From: an uncultured Flavobacteriaceae bacterium
GTDB lineage: Bacteria; Bacteroidota; Bacteroidia; Flavobacteriales; Flavobacteriaceae
DNA length: 64,000 bases
Assembly: GCA_943789465.1 (NCBI GenBank)
Contig: CALSUF010000004.1
Span: 62,001-126,000, forward strand
Direction of reading: 5' to 3'
Part shown: one piece after another, positions 1 to 8,084 of the stretch
How the letters are laid out: each line of letters opens with the position of its first letter
How positions within the stretch are numbered: position 1 is the first letter of the stretch
The notes under the pieces: generated by a model
Told to the model about the DNA's origin: nothing
Seen by the model: the letters and a program-made list of their open reading frames with translations, nothing else
Database searches by the model: none
Position numbers and translations under genes: made by a program

Positions 1-1284
1 GCGGTAGCCGCCTGCACAATGAATATAATACGTTTTGTGGGCATTAATTTGATCCATTTGATGGTTGATGTAATCCAATGCAAAATGTTGTAAATCGGCC
101 ATTTTTAAATGCATCGAATTGTATTCTCCGTCTTTTCGAACATCCAAAACGTGTAGTTTGTCTTCTTTTGTCTTTACTGAAAATTCCTCTGCAGAAATAG
201 AAGTTATCTGATCAGTCGATTTCCCCGAAGCCATCCAAGCCTGTATACCGCCTTCTAAATAGCCAAGCGTGTTGTCATAGCCAACGCGAGCCAATCTGGT
301 TACCGCTTCTTCTGATTTCCCTTCCGGAACAACTAATAATATTGGTTGATTGATGTCTGAAATTAAAGCACCAACCCATGGTGCAAATCCACCATTAAGA
401 CCAATAAAAACAGCTCCTGGAATGTGGTTTTTTACAAAATCTTGCTGCGTGCGTACATCTAATATAAGTGCTTCTTTGGATTTCGCCAGCTGTTCAAAAG
501 CTTCCACAGATAAGGGGGTGTCACCATTTGCCAATACTTGATCCAAATCGGAATACCCGTTTTGATTCATTTTGGCATTTTTGGCAAAATATTGAGGGGG
601 AGGGCTAATGCCATCCAAAACTTCGTTTACAAACTCATCTTTGGTCATGTCCGAACGCAAAGCATAATTGGTGTTTTTTTGATCTCCAATGGTGCCAACA
701 GTTTCTTTGCTTAAATTTTTTCCACAAGCAGAACCAGCACCATGTGCAGGATATACTATTACAGAATCGTCTAAAGTCATGATCTTTGTGCGCAATGATT
801 TGTACAACATTCCTGCTAAATCTTTTTCAGTGAGATCCGACTTTACAGCCAAATCGGGACGGCCTACATCTCCAAGAAACAGTGTGTCGCCTGTAAATAC
901 AGCATGGTTTTTACCGGTTTCGTCCATCAGTAAATACGTCACAGATTCCAAGGTATGACCTGGGGTGTGAAGTACCTTAATCGTAATATCTCCAATCTTA
1001 AATGCTTCGTTATCGCTAGCGTTGTAACAATTGAAAGTTGTTTTGGCATTGGGTCCAAAGACAATGGTAGCTCCGGTTTTTTTAGCCAAGTCCACATGTC
1101 CCGACACAAAATCGGCATGAATGTGGGTTTCAAAAATGAACTTTATTTTTGCATTGTTAGCTGTTGCTTTATCAACGTACTGTTGTGTTTCTCTTAGAGG
1201 ATCGATAACAGCAACCTCGCCATTGGACTCGATATAGTAGGCACCTTGCGCCAAACAGCTGGTATAGATTTGTTCTATTTTCAT
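1..1284 (-). CDS. MBL-fold hydrolase with two rhodanese domains (3' end cut by window)
   Basis: The gene starts at 1284 and runs off the left edge, so about 428 N-terminal residues are visible. Residues ~1-240 are a metallo-beta-lactamase fold of the persulfide dioxygenase/glyoxalase II type, with the metal motif THIHADFVSGH near residue 53 and later HTPGHT and YPAHGAG. Two rhodanese domains follow. The first (~265-365) has lost the catalytic cysteine: the loop reads VVPEGKSEEA where CxxGxRS is expected. The second keeps its cysteine (IHCAGGYR) right at the window edge. The family handles persulfides or thiosulfate-type sulfur in the cytoplasm. The gene is divergent from tRNA-Arg. The family is clear; the exact substrate is inferred. 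Confidence 0.88.
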   Translation of the reverse strand, partial: MKIEQIYTSCLAQGAYYIESNGEVAVIDPLRETQQYVDKATANNAKIKFIFETHIHADFVSGHVDLAKKTGATIVFGPNAKTTFNCYNASDNEAFKIGDITIKVLHTPGHTLESVTYLLMDETGKNHAVFTGDTLFLGDVGRPDLAVKSDLTEKDLAGMLYKSLRTKIMTLDDSVIVYPAHGAGSACGKNLSKETVGTIGDQKNTNYALRSDMTKDEFVNEVLDGISPPPQYFAKNAKMNQNGYSDLDQVLANGDTPLSVEAFEQLAKSKEALILDVRTQQDFVKNHIPGAVFIGLNGGFAPWVGALISDINQPILLVVPEGKSEEAVTRLARVGYDNTLGYLEGGIQAWMASGKSTDQITSISAEEFSVKTKEDKLHVLDVRKDGEYNSMHLKMADLQHFALDYINHQMDQINAHKTYYIHCAGGYR

Positions 1285-1344
1285 GACATATGAAGTTACA
1301 TTACTGTTACAAATGTAAGTTTTTTGAAATAGCTACGATATTCT

Positions 1345-1374
1345 TTTGATAAAAAGATTATTACCTTATATTTG
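1345..1374 (+). promoter_or_regulatory. Bacteroidetes-type promoter of tRNA-Arg
   Basis: A TTTG at 1345-1348 and TATATTTG at 1367-1374 are separated by 18 bp, close to the Bacteroidetes TTTG-N19-TAnnTTTG consensus. The -7 element ends 12 bp before the mature tRNA 5' end. Confidence 0.7.
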
Positions 1375-1386
1375 CACCCTCAAAAT

Positions 1387-1460
1387 GGCCTCGTAGCATA
1401 ACTGAATAGTGCACTTGATTACGGCTCAAGAGGTTGCAGGTTTGAATCCTGCCGAGGTCA
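1387..1460 (+). tRNA. tRNA-Arg (anticodon ACG)
   Basis: A full cloverleaf can be drawn. The acceptor GGCCTCG pairs with CGAGGTC (one G-T pair), the discriminator base is A, the D stem is GCAT/GTGC, the anticodon stem CTTGA/TCAAG carries the loop TTACGGC (anticodon ACG, reading CGN Arg codons), and the T stem GCAGG/CCTGC carries the loop TTTGAAT. The 3' CCA is not encoded; the next bases are CGA. The last 15 bases recur at 1553-1567. Confidence 0.95.
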
Positions 1461-1470
1461 CGAATAAATC

Positions 1471-1503
1471 AAAAGCAAGCAAAATCATAAAGCTTGCTTT
1501 TTT
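1471..1503 (+). terminator. Intrinsic terminator after tRNA-Arg
   Basis: AAAAGCAAGC (1471-1480) pairs with GCTTGCTTTT (1492-1501) and is followed by further T. A second GCTTGCTTTT copy lies directly downstream, so two overlapping foldings are possible. Confidence 0.7.
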
Positions 1504-1552
1504 GGTTTTGCTTGCTTTTGATTTTCAGCGCTGAGTGCTGTCAGGAAAAACC

Positions 1553-1568
1553 ATCCTGCCGAGGTCAC
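1553..1568 (+). repeat. 16-bp direct repeat of the tRNA-Arg 3' end
   Basis: ATCCTGCCGAGGTCAC at 1553-1568 is identical to 1446-1461, i.e. half of the T arm, the 3' acceptor strand and one base beyond the tRNA. The rest of a tRNA is absent here. This is the pattern left by tyrosine-recombinase integration into a tRNA 3' end, or by partial tRNA duplication. No integrase is seen in the window. Confidence 0.6.
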
Positions 1569-1603
1569 AATTTATCCTCAAGAATAATAATTTATTTATT
1601 TCT

Positions 1604-1611
1604 TATATTTG
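1604..1611 (+). promoter_or_regulatory. -7 element for the T9SS-tail/FISUMP operon
   Basis: TATATTTG matches the Bacteroidetes TAnnTTTG -7 element and sits 20 bp before the start codon at 1632. No convincing -33 TTTG is seen at the ideal distance. Confidence 0.5.
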
Positions 1612-1631
1612 AATTATAAACCAATTTAACA

Positions 1632-2108
1632 ATGCGTTATTTTACATTCCTTTTTTTGCTTTTAGGCCTTTCTGGCTATGGGCAAAGCATCTCTAAACAA
1701 GTCATTGGTCCAGCAGGAGCCACTTTTGAAAACGGAAACAACAAACTCAGCTATACTGCTGGAGAACTAGCCGTCGGTGCCATGACCTCCGAAGATGGTA
1801 GCATCCAATTAGGAAACGGCTATTATCCCTCCTTAGATTTAACAATTTTAACTACACAAACACCACAGCTACAATTACAAGTCAAGGTCTTTCCAAATCC
1901 TGTAGCAGAAGCCATTTTCATCACCCATCCAACAGAACAACTTTTTGAAGTAAGAATAACAGACATCAGCGGAAAACAAATGCTACAAACCCAACATCAA
2001 AAAGAGCAGCCTTTAAGTGTGCAAACCCTCACAACGGGCACCTACTTTGTAACCGTCACTACAAAAGAGTCAAAACAAACCAATACGTATAAAATTATCA
2101 AGCAATGA
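1632..2108 (+). CDS. T9SS-tail (Por sorting domain) secreted protein
   Basis: 158 aa. An N-terminal signal peptide (MRYFTFLFLLLGLSGYGQS) is followed by a short domain, residues ~20-70, containing a GPAGATFENG stretch, and a C-terminal type IX secretion tail from VFPNPVAEAIFIT to the end (LTTGTYFVTV, final KIIKQ). The tail directs export across the outer membrane and anchoring at the cell surface. The stop overlaps the next start by 4 bp (ATGA), so the two genes form an operon and the products may act together. The role of the core domain is unknown. Confidence 0.85.
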   Translation: MRYFTFLFLLLGLSGYGQSISKQVIGPAGATFENGNNKLSYTAGELAVGAMTSEDGSIQLGNGYYPSLDLTILTTQTPQLQLQVKVFPNPVAEAIFITHPTEQLFEVRITDISGKQMLQTQHQKEQPLSVQTLTTGTYFVTVTTKESKQTNTYKIIKQ

Positions 2109-4345
2109 AAAAGCTACTCATACTCCTTACCCTCACAATAACAACAGTACTTCAAGCCCAAGCCCCACAAGGGTTTAACTACCAGGCAACAGTTAGAAAT
2201 AACTCAGGAGACTTAATTATAAATACCAATGTATATTTTAAGTTTAATGTGATCCAAGGTTCTGAAACAGCAGTCCCTATTTTCACTGAAACACACTATG
2301 TCCCTACGGACGACTTGGGACAGGTCAATCTCGTCATTGGAGAAGGCACAGCCAATACAGGTGCCTTTTCAGCATTAGACTGGTCTTTAGGAAGTTATTA
2401 CTTAGGAATTGAGCTCGATACAGGCAACGGCTATGTGGCTATGGGCACCACACAACTACTGAGTGTTCCTTACGCACTATACGCAGCAAACAGCGGCAAC
2501 AGCACGCCAACTACACCAAATTTACAATCAGTACTTGCAGAAAACAACTCTGCTGGCCAACAGCAAATAAAAAATCTATTAGATCCAACTGATGGCGCAG
2601 ATGCAGTGACAAAATCCTATGTAGATGCTTTGTCAAACCCTCAAGGGTTAATGAATTTTAATGGATGGGATAACTACCAAGTTTGGCAAGATAATGCCAC
2701 AATTACACTTACACCTAACTCATTTGTATTTGTGAATGCAAATGAGACCACCTTGGTTTTCCCAGATGGTCCAGATAACTGTTGTTTTGGGGATGTTATT
2801 TATGTGTATGTAATGGACGCAGATCCACTTACGCCTTTGTCATTTAATCTACAAGCTAATGGGTTTCCAGTTGCGGTTGGTGGTGGAGACCTACCATTGG
2901 AGTTTACAAGTTCAGATACTATTATGGGCTGGTTTAACTCAGTAGGTCTAAAAACCATAGTGAATGTAGGTGATTATTGGATGGTTGCTGATTTTCAGGG
3001 GCAAATTATTACGGACTCTGATGTTGATGATGACGGGGATGGCTTCACTGAAAACCAAGGCGATTGTGACGATAATAATGCTACAATTTATCCGCCTGTA
3101 ATTCCTAACCAAGAGATAACAATTTGTTCAGGAGAAACATTTGTGTTTGACCCTGTCAACAATCCTCCAACTACACTAGTGCCAGAAGGAACTACCTACA
3201 CTTGGACTGTAACTGATAATTTTAATGAAATAGTTGGTGAAGAAAGTTCGACCAATAGTAATCAATCACAAATAAGTCAAACACTTAATAATTATGGTGG
3301 GGTATTTTACGGTATTTCATATGAGGTAACTCCTTATTCACCTAGTGGCTGTGAAGGACAAACGTTTGAACTGATTGTTTATGTAACCCTTCCAACTGAA
3401 ATATCCTCCATAAATGATATGGTCTTAATGAATGGTGAATCCGATAACTTTGAATTTTATTCTTTTCCACAGAATGAGGATGTAATTTATAATTGGGCTT
3501 CAAATATTGAATTTGGAGCGGGTTTGATGGGTGTTGGAAATACTTCTTTCACTGCAATTAATTCATCAACTATCCCTATTATTGCCAACCTTACAGTAAC
3601 AGCTACAGTTACAACTAACGGAGTAACTTGTGCATCCCCACCCAAAACTTTTACTATTACTGTTAATCCTGATGCAGACACAGTAACCGACCAGGACGGC
3701 AATAGCTATGATTATCTTAGTTATGGCAACCAAGCATGGACGGTGGAAAACGCCGAAATGGTGACCTACAGAGACGGTTCACCTATTCCACAGGTAACTT
3801 CTAATGGAGTCTGGGCCGATACTACCACAGGTGCTTGGGCGTATTATGACAACGACCCAACAAAAGGCAAATTATACAATTGGTATGCGGTAATGGGTAT
3901 TCACGATGAAGCTTCATTGTTAGATGCATCATTAAGAAAAGAATTTGTACCAGAGGGGTGGCACGTACCAAGCGATACCGAGTGGACAACACTTGAAGAA
4001 CACCTCATTACAAATGGCTATAATTATGATGACACCACCACACAAAACAAAATAGGAAAGTCCATGGCATCCACCACAGGCTGGAATAGTTCAACAAATG
4101 CTGGAGTACCAGGCAACGACCAAAGCTTAAACAACAGCAGTGGCTTTAATGCCTTCCCTGAGGGTAACCGTTACAACGATGGTTCGTTCGACGGTGAGGG
4201 TAGGAATGCAGTCTTTTGGAGTTCCACTGAGTACGATACATTAGGTGCGTATTCCCCCCACCTGAACACAAATACCCCGTTACTTAGCAGGCTAGATTAC
4301 GGCGGAAAGCAGCACGCCCTTTCAGTGCGTTTTGTTAGGGATTAA
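2105..4345 (+). CDS. Large secreted surface protein with MopE-type and FISUMP domains
   Basis: 746 aa with a signal peptide (residues 1-19). Residues ~20-130 are the PQGFNYQATVR domain common in flavobacterial surface and tail-fibre-like proteins, followed by a fibre-like motif (DGADAVTKSYVDAL). An Asp-rich MopE-type metal-binding motif (DVDDDGDGF then GDCDDNNATIYP) lies near residue 305. One or more Ig/PKD-like domains follow, and the last ~210 residues form a FISUMP (Fibrobacter succinogenes major paralogous) domain with GNQAWTVEN, LYNWYAV and EGWHVPSD. It is translationally coupled to the preceding gene. A surface adhesin or structural role is inferred; no catalytic motif is seen. Confidence 0.85.
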   Translation: MKKLLILLTLTITTVLQAQAPQGFNYQATVRNNSGDLIINTNVYFKFNVIQGSETAVPIFTETHYVPTDDLGQVNLVIGEGTANTGAFSALDWSLGSYYLGIELDTGNGYVAMGTTQLLSVPYALYAANSGNSTPTTPNLQSVLAENNSAGQQQIKNLLDPTDGADAVTKSYVDALSNPQGLMNFNGWDNYQVWQDNATITLTPNSFVFVNANETTLVFPDGPDNCCFGDVIYVYVMDADPLTPLSFNLQANGFPVAVGGGDLPLEFTSSDTIMGWFNSVGLKTIVNVGDYWMVADFQGQIITDSDVDDDGDGFTENQGDCDDNNATIYPPVIPNQEITICSGETFVFDPVNNPPTTLVPEGTTYTWTVTDNFNEIVGEESSTNSNQSQISQTLNNYGGVFYGISYEVTPYSPSGCEGQTFELIVYVTLPTEISSINDMVLMNGESDNFEFYSFPQNEDVIYNWASNIEFGAGLMGVGNTSFTAINSSTIPIIANLTVTATVTTNGVTCASPPKTFTITVNPDADTVTDQDGNSYDYLSYGNQAWTVENAEMVTYRDGSPIPQVTSNGVWADTTTGAWAYYDNDPTKGKLYNWYAVMGIHDEASLLDASLRKEFVPEGWHVPSDTEWTTLEEHLITNGYNYDDTTTQNKIGKSMASTTGWNSSTNAGVPGNDQSLNNSSGFNAFPEGNRYNDGSFDGEGRNAVFWSSTEYDTLGAYSPHLNTNTPLLSRLDYGGKQHALSVRFVRD

Positions 4346-4362
4346 AAATCTTGACTCTTTAA

Positions 4363-4390
4363 GGGGCTGTCTTGTGCAGCCCCGTCTTTT
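4363..4390 (+). terminator. Terminator of the surface-protein operon
   Basis: GGGGCTG (4363-4369) and CAGCCCC (4377-4383) form a GC-rich stem followed by GTCTTTT, 18 bp after the stop at 4345. Confidence 0.75.
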
Positions 4391-4418
4391 AAAACCAGCG
4401 CCGTAAGGCGCAGGTTTT
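4391..4418 (+). other. Strong hairpin with GTAA loop
   Basis: AAAACC-A-GCGCC, loop GTAA, GGCGC-A-GGTTTT gives an 11-bp stem with one A/A mismatch, immediately after the terminator. It could be a second, bidirectional terminator or a dispersed palindromic element. Confidence 0.5.
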
Positions 4419-4625
4419 CAGCTTTAACTATTACGGAAATGCTTTAGAATTTAAATTTATAGCATTGAATGTTCTGATTTTCAAAGCGGAGCTAATTCTT
4501 ACACTACGAACTACTATATTTATTGAATACTACTAGCAAACTATTTTCTTATTTTTAATTGTAATAACACAATTTCAAGTCAAATTTATGTTGTTAAAAC
4601 AAAGCTTCGTGACCCTGTTATGGAG

Positions 4626-4661
4626 TTTTGTTTATATTATTTACAAATAACATAAACAAAA
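4626..4661. repeat. 10-bp perfect inverted repeat in a gene-poor gap
   Basis: TTTTGTTTAT (4626-4635) and ATAAACAAAA (4652-4661) are perfect complements separated by 16 bp. This is the only structured element I see in the AT-rich stretch 4419-4793, which otherwise holds no supportable gene. Confidence 0.35.
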
Positions 4662-4793
4662 TATGAAGTTTGACCGGCTTGATTAAGTATTTTGGTGCCA
4701 AAGAATTTTTAAAACTTTTTTTAATTTTTTGATATTGTTCAGGTCATTGTAAGTCTAGAACAGGTCTAAAGATCTTGCTAATGTCGAGGGGTT

Positions 4794-4949
4794 TTAATAG
4801 CCACGCTTGTATATTATGACCATTAAAACTACAATAACAATCATTACTAAAGCTCCTAGAAAAGAACGTATGTACCATCTCTCGTCATAAAACACTTTTA
4901 CTATGTACCCATAGCCTAGGAGTAAAATTGTGCAGAAAGTTAATAACAT
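4794..4949 (-). CDS. Putative 51-aa membrane microprotein (two TM segments)
   Basis: An ATG at 4949 opens a 51-codon frame ending in TAA at 4794. Residues ~3-17 (FCTILLLGYGYIV) and ~29-46 (FLGALVMIVIVVLMVII) are hydrophobic, linked by a charged segment (KVFYDERWYIR) and ending in YKRGY. This pattern suggests a small inner-membrane protein with two crossings. No family is recognised, and chance coding in AT-rich DNA cannot be excluded. Confidence 0.4.
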   Translation of the reverse strand: MLLTFCTILLLGYGYIVKVFYDERWYIRSFLGALVMIVIVVLMVIIYKRGY

Positions 4950-5062
4950 AAGTTTGGTTTTTTAGGGGGTTTTTGTTTGAGTTATTTTGGAGAAAATTAA
5001 GCGGCTTGTAGATAAGAGTCAAAATTTGTAGTTTTGAAGGAGTTAACCATCGATTTAATAAG

Positions 5063-5335
5063 TTAAAAATAACGGATTGCAGTTGTTGCTGTTTTTTTAT
5101 TGATTAAGCGGTCTCTTTTTTCTTGAATTTCTAAGCGATTTTCAACAACCCTGAAAATAGCTGCCTCAATGATTTTATGTTTTTCACCGTTCATTACATT
5201 GGCGATATGTCTCGTTGAATATGGTTCCCCTTTTCTATTAAATAGGTTACTATCATTTAACTCCTTTTGAATAATGGAAGCATATCGATGTCCGATAACG
5301 CACTTTATTGCTTCCTTGTCAGATTTATGAATCAT
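5063..5335 (-). CDS. Small putative DNA-binding protein of an accessory locus
   Basis: 90 aa, basic and predicted mainly helical. A central segment (FNRKGEPYSTRHIANVMNGEK) resembles the short helix-turn-helix motifs of small phage and mobile-element regulators in flavobacteria. It is divergent from the CI-like gene at 5446 and shares a ~110-bp AT-rich intergenic region with it, an arrangement like phage repressor/second-regulator pairs. No enzyme motif is seen. The function is inferred from composition and context only. Confidence 0.5.
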   Translation of the reverse strand: MIHKSDKEAIKCVIGHRYASIIQKELNDSNLFNRKGEPYSTRHIANVMNGEKHKIIEAAIFRVVENRLEIQEKRDRLINKKTATTAIRYF

Positions 5336-5425
5336 AGAAAAACCTTATTTTTTTAATTCGTTTTTTTCTGTTACTTTACTAGTAGTTTGCTCATACAAAT
5401 ATGAAATAAAAATCTAATATATAAA

Positions 5426-5443
5426 AATAATTATCTAATTATT
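5426..5443. promoter_or_regulatory. Candidate operator dyad in front of the CI-like gene
   Basis: AATAATTA-TC-TAATTATT is a perfect 8-2-8 dyad ending 2 bp before the ATG at 5446. The position suits autorepression by the adjacent helix-turn-helix protein. The AT-only composition means chance is a real alternative. Confidence 0.4.
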
Positions 5444-5445
5444 TA

Positions 5446-5805
5446 ATGACACATAAAGAAAAAATATTAAAATATCTAGAATATAAGAGCATAAAACCAA
5501 GTTGGTTTTATAAGACTTGTAATTTTTCTAATGGCTTTTTGGACTCAGGTAAGTCTTTTGGAACGGATAAACTTGCTACTATTTTAGATAATTATAGAGA
5601 TTTGAATATAAAATGGTTGTTGTTTGATGAAGGTAATATGCTTTTATCAGACACAAATATTGTAAATGAACCGAGTTCAAGCTATGGAAAAGAAGTCAAA
5701 CAAATGCTTTACGAACAGATTGAAGAAAATATAAAATTAAAGTCCAAAAATAAATCTTTACAGAGCAGCATAGAAAATCAAGAAAACAAAGGATCAATAA
5801 AATAG
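5446..5805 (+). CDS. CI-like/XRE helix-turn-helix repressor
   Basis: 119 aa. Residues ~3-65 match the N-terminal DNA-binding domain typical of Bacteroidetes phage CI-like repressors: KILKYLEYKSIKPSWFYKT, then SNGFLDSG, then DKLATILDNY and IKWLLFDEGNML. The C-terminal ~45 residues are charged and probably coiled-coil (LYEQIEENIKLKSKNKSLQ), so the S24 peptidase half of longer relatives is missing. With the divergent gene at 5063-5335 it may be a remnant phage immunity region or a host-adopted regulator. Its target is probably the dyad next to its own start. Confidence 0.7.
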   Translation: MTHKEKILKYLEYKSIKPSWFYKTCNFSNGFLDSGKSFGTDKLATILDNYRDLNIKWLLFDEGNMLLSDTNIVNEPSSSYGKEVKQMLYEQIEENIKLKSKNKSLQSSIENQENKGSIK

Positions 5806-5831
5806 TTGCTTTTTAATAAAACAATATTAAG

Positions 5832-5839
5832 TATATTTG
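5832..5839 (+). promoter_or_regulatory. -7 element of galE
   Basis: TATATTTG matches TAnnTTTG and ends 15 bp before the ATG at 5855, which also argues against the upstream in-frame TTG at 5837 being the start. Confidence 0.5.
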
Positions 5840-5854
5840 AGTTTTATTAGAAAC

Positions 5855-6883
5855 ATGCAAGATAAAATTATTGTCACAGGTGGTTGTGGTTACATTGGAT
5901 CTCATACAGTGGTCACATTGATTAACCATAATTATGAAGTTGTTATTATTGATGATTTGTCAAATTCCAACCCGCAAATTTTAGACCGAATTCAAAAAAT
6001 TACGGGAGTAAGACCTCATTTCGAACAAGTCGATTTGAAATCTTATGAAGCGACTCAATCCATATTTAAAACCCATAAAGACGCCAAGGCAGTCATTCAT
6101 TTTGCAGCTCATAAAGCAGTAGCGGAGTCCATTAAAAATCCGTTGATGTATTATCAAAACAATCTTTTTTCGTTAATCAATACCTTAAAAGCCCAGGAAG
6201 AACACGGCATCAATCGTCTCATTTTTTCATCATCAGCAACTGTATATGGAAACCCTTCATCGATGCCAATCACAGAAGATGCACCCACTCAACGTTCATT
6301 TTCTCCCTACGGAAATACCAAAAAAATGGCCGAAGAAATTCTAGAAGATTTTACGAATTCAACTTCTGATATTTCTGTTATTTCATTGCGTTATTTCAAC
6401 CCTATTGGTGCTCATGAATCAGGTCAAATTGGGGAGTTCCCTACAGGAGTTCCAAATAATTTAATGCCTTATATTACGCAAACAGCTGCAGGTGTCAGAG
6501 AAAAATTGATGGTATTTGGAAATGATTACCCAACCAAAGATGGTACTCCTATTAGAGATTATATTCATGTGGTAGATTTAGCAGAAGCCCATTTGAAAGC
6601 AGTCCAAAGACTCTTAGATCCAGCATCAACGAAACCCTTAGAAGTTTTTAATTTAGGGACTGGAAAAGGTTTTTCTGTGCTAGAAATGATCAACGCTTTT
6701 GAAGCGGTGAGTGGAAGTCCTTTAAACTACGAAATTACAGAACGAAGACCTGGTGATGTTGCTGAAATGTTTGCATCTACAGCCTTAGCCAAACAAGTTT
6801 TGAACTGGGAAGCAACACGTGGTTTGAAAGAGATGATCCAATCTTCATGGACTTGGGAGCAAAACTTAAGGAACGAACTTTGA
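5855..6883 (+). CDS. galE: UDP-glucose 4-epimerase
   Basis: 342 aa from the ATG at 5855. An in-frame TTG at 5837 lies inside the likely promoter. Rossmann motif VTGGCGYIGSH binds NAD near residue 7. The catalytic SSSATVYG and YGNTKKMAEE (Y-x3-K) stand near residues 127 and 152, and the substrate-domain signatures ISLRYFNPIGAH and DGTPIRDYIHVVDLA are present. The enzyme interconverts UDP-glucose and UDP-galactose in the cytoplasm for polysaccharide and LPS sugars. It is transcribed alone and converges on the cco cluster. Length and motifs are typical of GalE. Confidence 0.93.
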   Translation: MQDKIIVTGGCGYIGSHTVVTLINHNYEVVIIDDLSNSNPQILDRIQKITGVRPHFEQVDLKSYEATQSIFKTHKDAKAVIHFAAHKAVAESIKNPLMYYQNNLFSLINTLKAQEEHGINRLIFSSSATVYGNPSSMPITEDAPTQRSFSPYGNTKKMAEEILEDFTNSTSDISVISLRYFNPIGAHESGQIGEFPTGVPNNLMPYITQTAAGVREKLMVFGNDYPTKDGTPIRDYIHVVDLAEAHLKAVQRLLDPASTKPLEVFNLGTGKGFSVLEMINAFEAVSGSPLNYEITERRPGDVAEMFASTALAKQVLNWEATRGLKEMIQSSWTWEQNLRNEL

Positions 6884-6909
6884 TCTATACCCAATCCTTC
6901 TAAATTTTA

Positions 6910-7617
6910 CTAATGACAGTCGTATTTTGAATCGACTTGTTGTTCGGTGACCATATTTGAGGGCGATATATACTTAATTCCTAAACCCATCCCGCGCATA
7001 ATAAACAACAAACCGATAAGGACTACAAACACCGGAATGGTCTTTAGAATAGTTTGCTTTGCTTTTCCTTTCAAAAAATTACCCAAATAAATAGCAGTAG
7101 TCATCAACGGAATGGTACCCAATCCAAACACCACCAGATACAAGGCTCCTAACGTTGCACTTCCTGTTGCCATAGCCCCAAATACCGCCATATAGACCAG
7201 ACCGCATGGCAATAAACCATTTAAAAAGCCTAACACAAAAAAGGTTTTTGAACTCCTTTTTTTTAGAAACATACCCATTGCATCTTTTAAGTTTGCGATG
7301 ATCGAGTAGATCGGCTTTGAAAACTTATATGAATCTAATATCTTTGATGGTAATAAAATCATTACCACCATACTCACCCCAATAACAATGGACAGTTGCT
7401 GTTGTATTCCAAACAAATTCAAGCTTTTTCCTACAAGTCCAAATACAGAACCTAAAAATCCATAAGTGAATAATCGTCCCAAATGATAGCTCAACAATTG
7501 AAAAATACGTTTGCTTCGATTTGTACGATCTAGAGGCAATAAAAACGCAATAGGACCACACATTCCAATGCAATGAAAACTTCCTAATAATCCTAGAACA
7601 AGCGCGGACCACAACAT
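6910..7617 (-). CDS. TauE/SafE-type membrane transporter of the cbb3 locus
   Basis: 235 aa, about six TM segments. The N-terminus has LGSFHCIGMCGP, a potential metal-binding His/Cys motif, and the second half contains a paired LGFLNGLLPCGLVYMA. This family of the TauE/SafE or DsbD_2 type is regularly the last gene of cbb3 oxidase assembly operons in Bacteroidetes, where a role in copper or thiol supply has been suggested. It overlaps the FixH-like gene by 1 bp and is the distal member of the operon. The transported substrate is not shown by sequence. Confidence 0.8.
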   Translation of the reverse strand: MLWSALVLGLLGSFHCIGMCGPIAFLLPLDRTNRSKRIFQLLSYHLGRLFTYGFLGSVFGLVGKSLNLFGIQQQLSIVIGVSMVVMILLPSKILDSYKFSKPIYSIIANLKDAMGMFLKKRSSKTFFVLGFLNGLLPCGLVYMAVFGAMATGSATLGALYLVVFGLGTIPLMTTAIYLGNFLKGKAKQTILKTIPVFVVLIGLLFIMRGMGLGIKYISPSNMVTEQQVDSKYDCH

Positions 7618-8072
7618 TAATACATGATTTTTTCTTTATACATAAACGTTTTATTTTGATAAACCCATTCCATAGTGATATTCCAGCGACCCCCTATCAT
7701 ATTTTTGTCTGAAATTCGAATTTGATGATTTATAAGAACCAGCGGCAATTCAAAATCTAACTGTTGATTTGAGGGTCTATATAAATAGATTGTTCCTTTA
7801 ATTTTTGACGGATCAAATTCAGTAGGAAATGTAATGAGCCATCCATTTGCTACTTTTTTACTTTCTATCTTTTTGATCAGACTATGAGTGTTTGACTCAG
7901 CATCAATCTCATTTTGATAAGCCATTTCTTTGGCATAATAATCCTCTGTTACTAGATCGTGACTGTATTTTTTATTCGTACTCATCGTAATTACAAAGTA
8001 GAGGATAAAACCTATAAAACTTAGTATCGCTAGTACAATTCCTGTTCCCCAATTCCATTTCGTTTTTTTCAT
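7617..8072 (-). CDS. ccoH: FixH/CcoH family protein of cbb3 oxidase assembly
   Basis: 151 aa. One N-terminal TM helix (residues ~10-30, IVLAILSFIGFILYFVITM) precedes a periplasmic beta-rich FixH domain with GTIYLYRPSN and GGRWNITMEWVY. CcoH/FixH proteins associate with the cbb3 oxidase and help assemble or stabilise it. The gene lies between ccoG (12-bp gap) and the TauE-like gene (1-bp overlap), the conserved order, which supports the call even though FixH sequences vary widely. Confidence 0.85.
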   Translation of the reverse strand: MKKTKWNWGTGIVLAILSFIGFILYFVITMSTNKKYSHDLVTEDYYAKEMAYQNEIDAESNTHSLIKKIESKKVANGWLITFPTEFDPSKIKGTIYLYRPSNQQLDFELPLVLINHQIRISDKNMIGGRWNITMEWVYQNKTFMYKEKIMY

Positions 8073-8084
8073 ATTAAGCGGTAT

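Noticed and set aside
350..1197. Forward-strand frames at 350-541, 689-958 and 955-1197
   Set aside because: They are shadows of the reverse-strand MBL/rhodanese gene and show no domain or start signals of their own.
1553..1568. Second tRNA-Arg gene
   Set aside because: Only the last 16 bases of the tRNA region are repeated; no D arm, anticodon arm or 5' acceptor strand exists.
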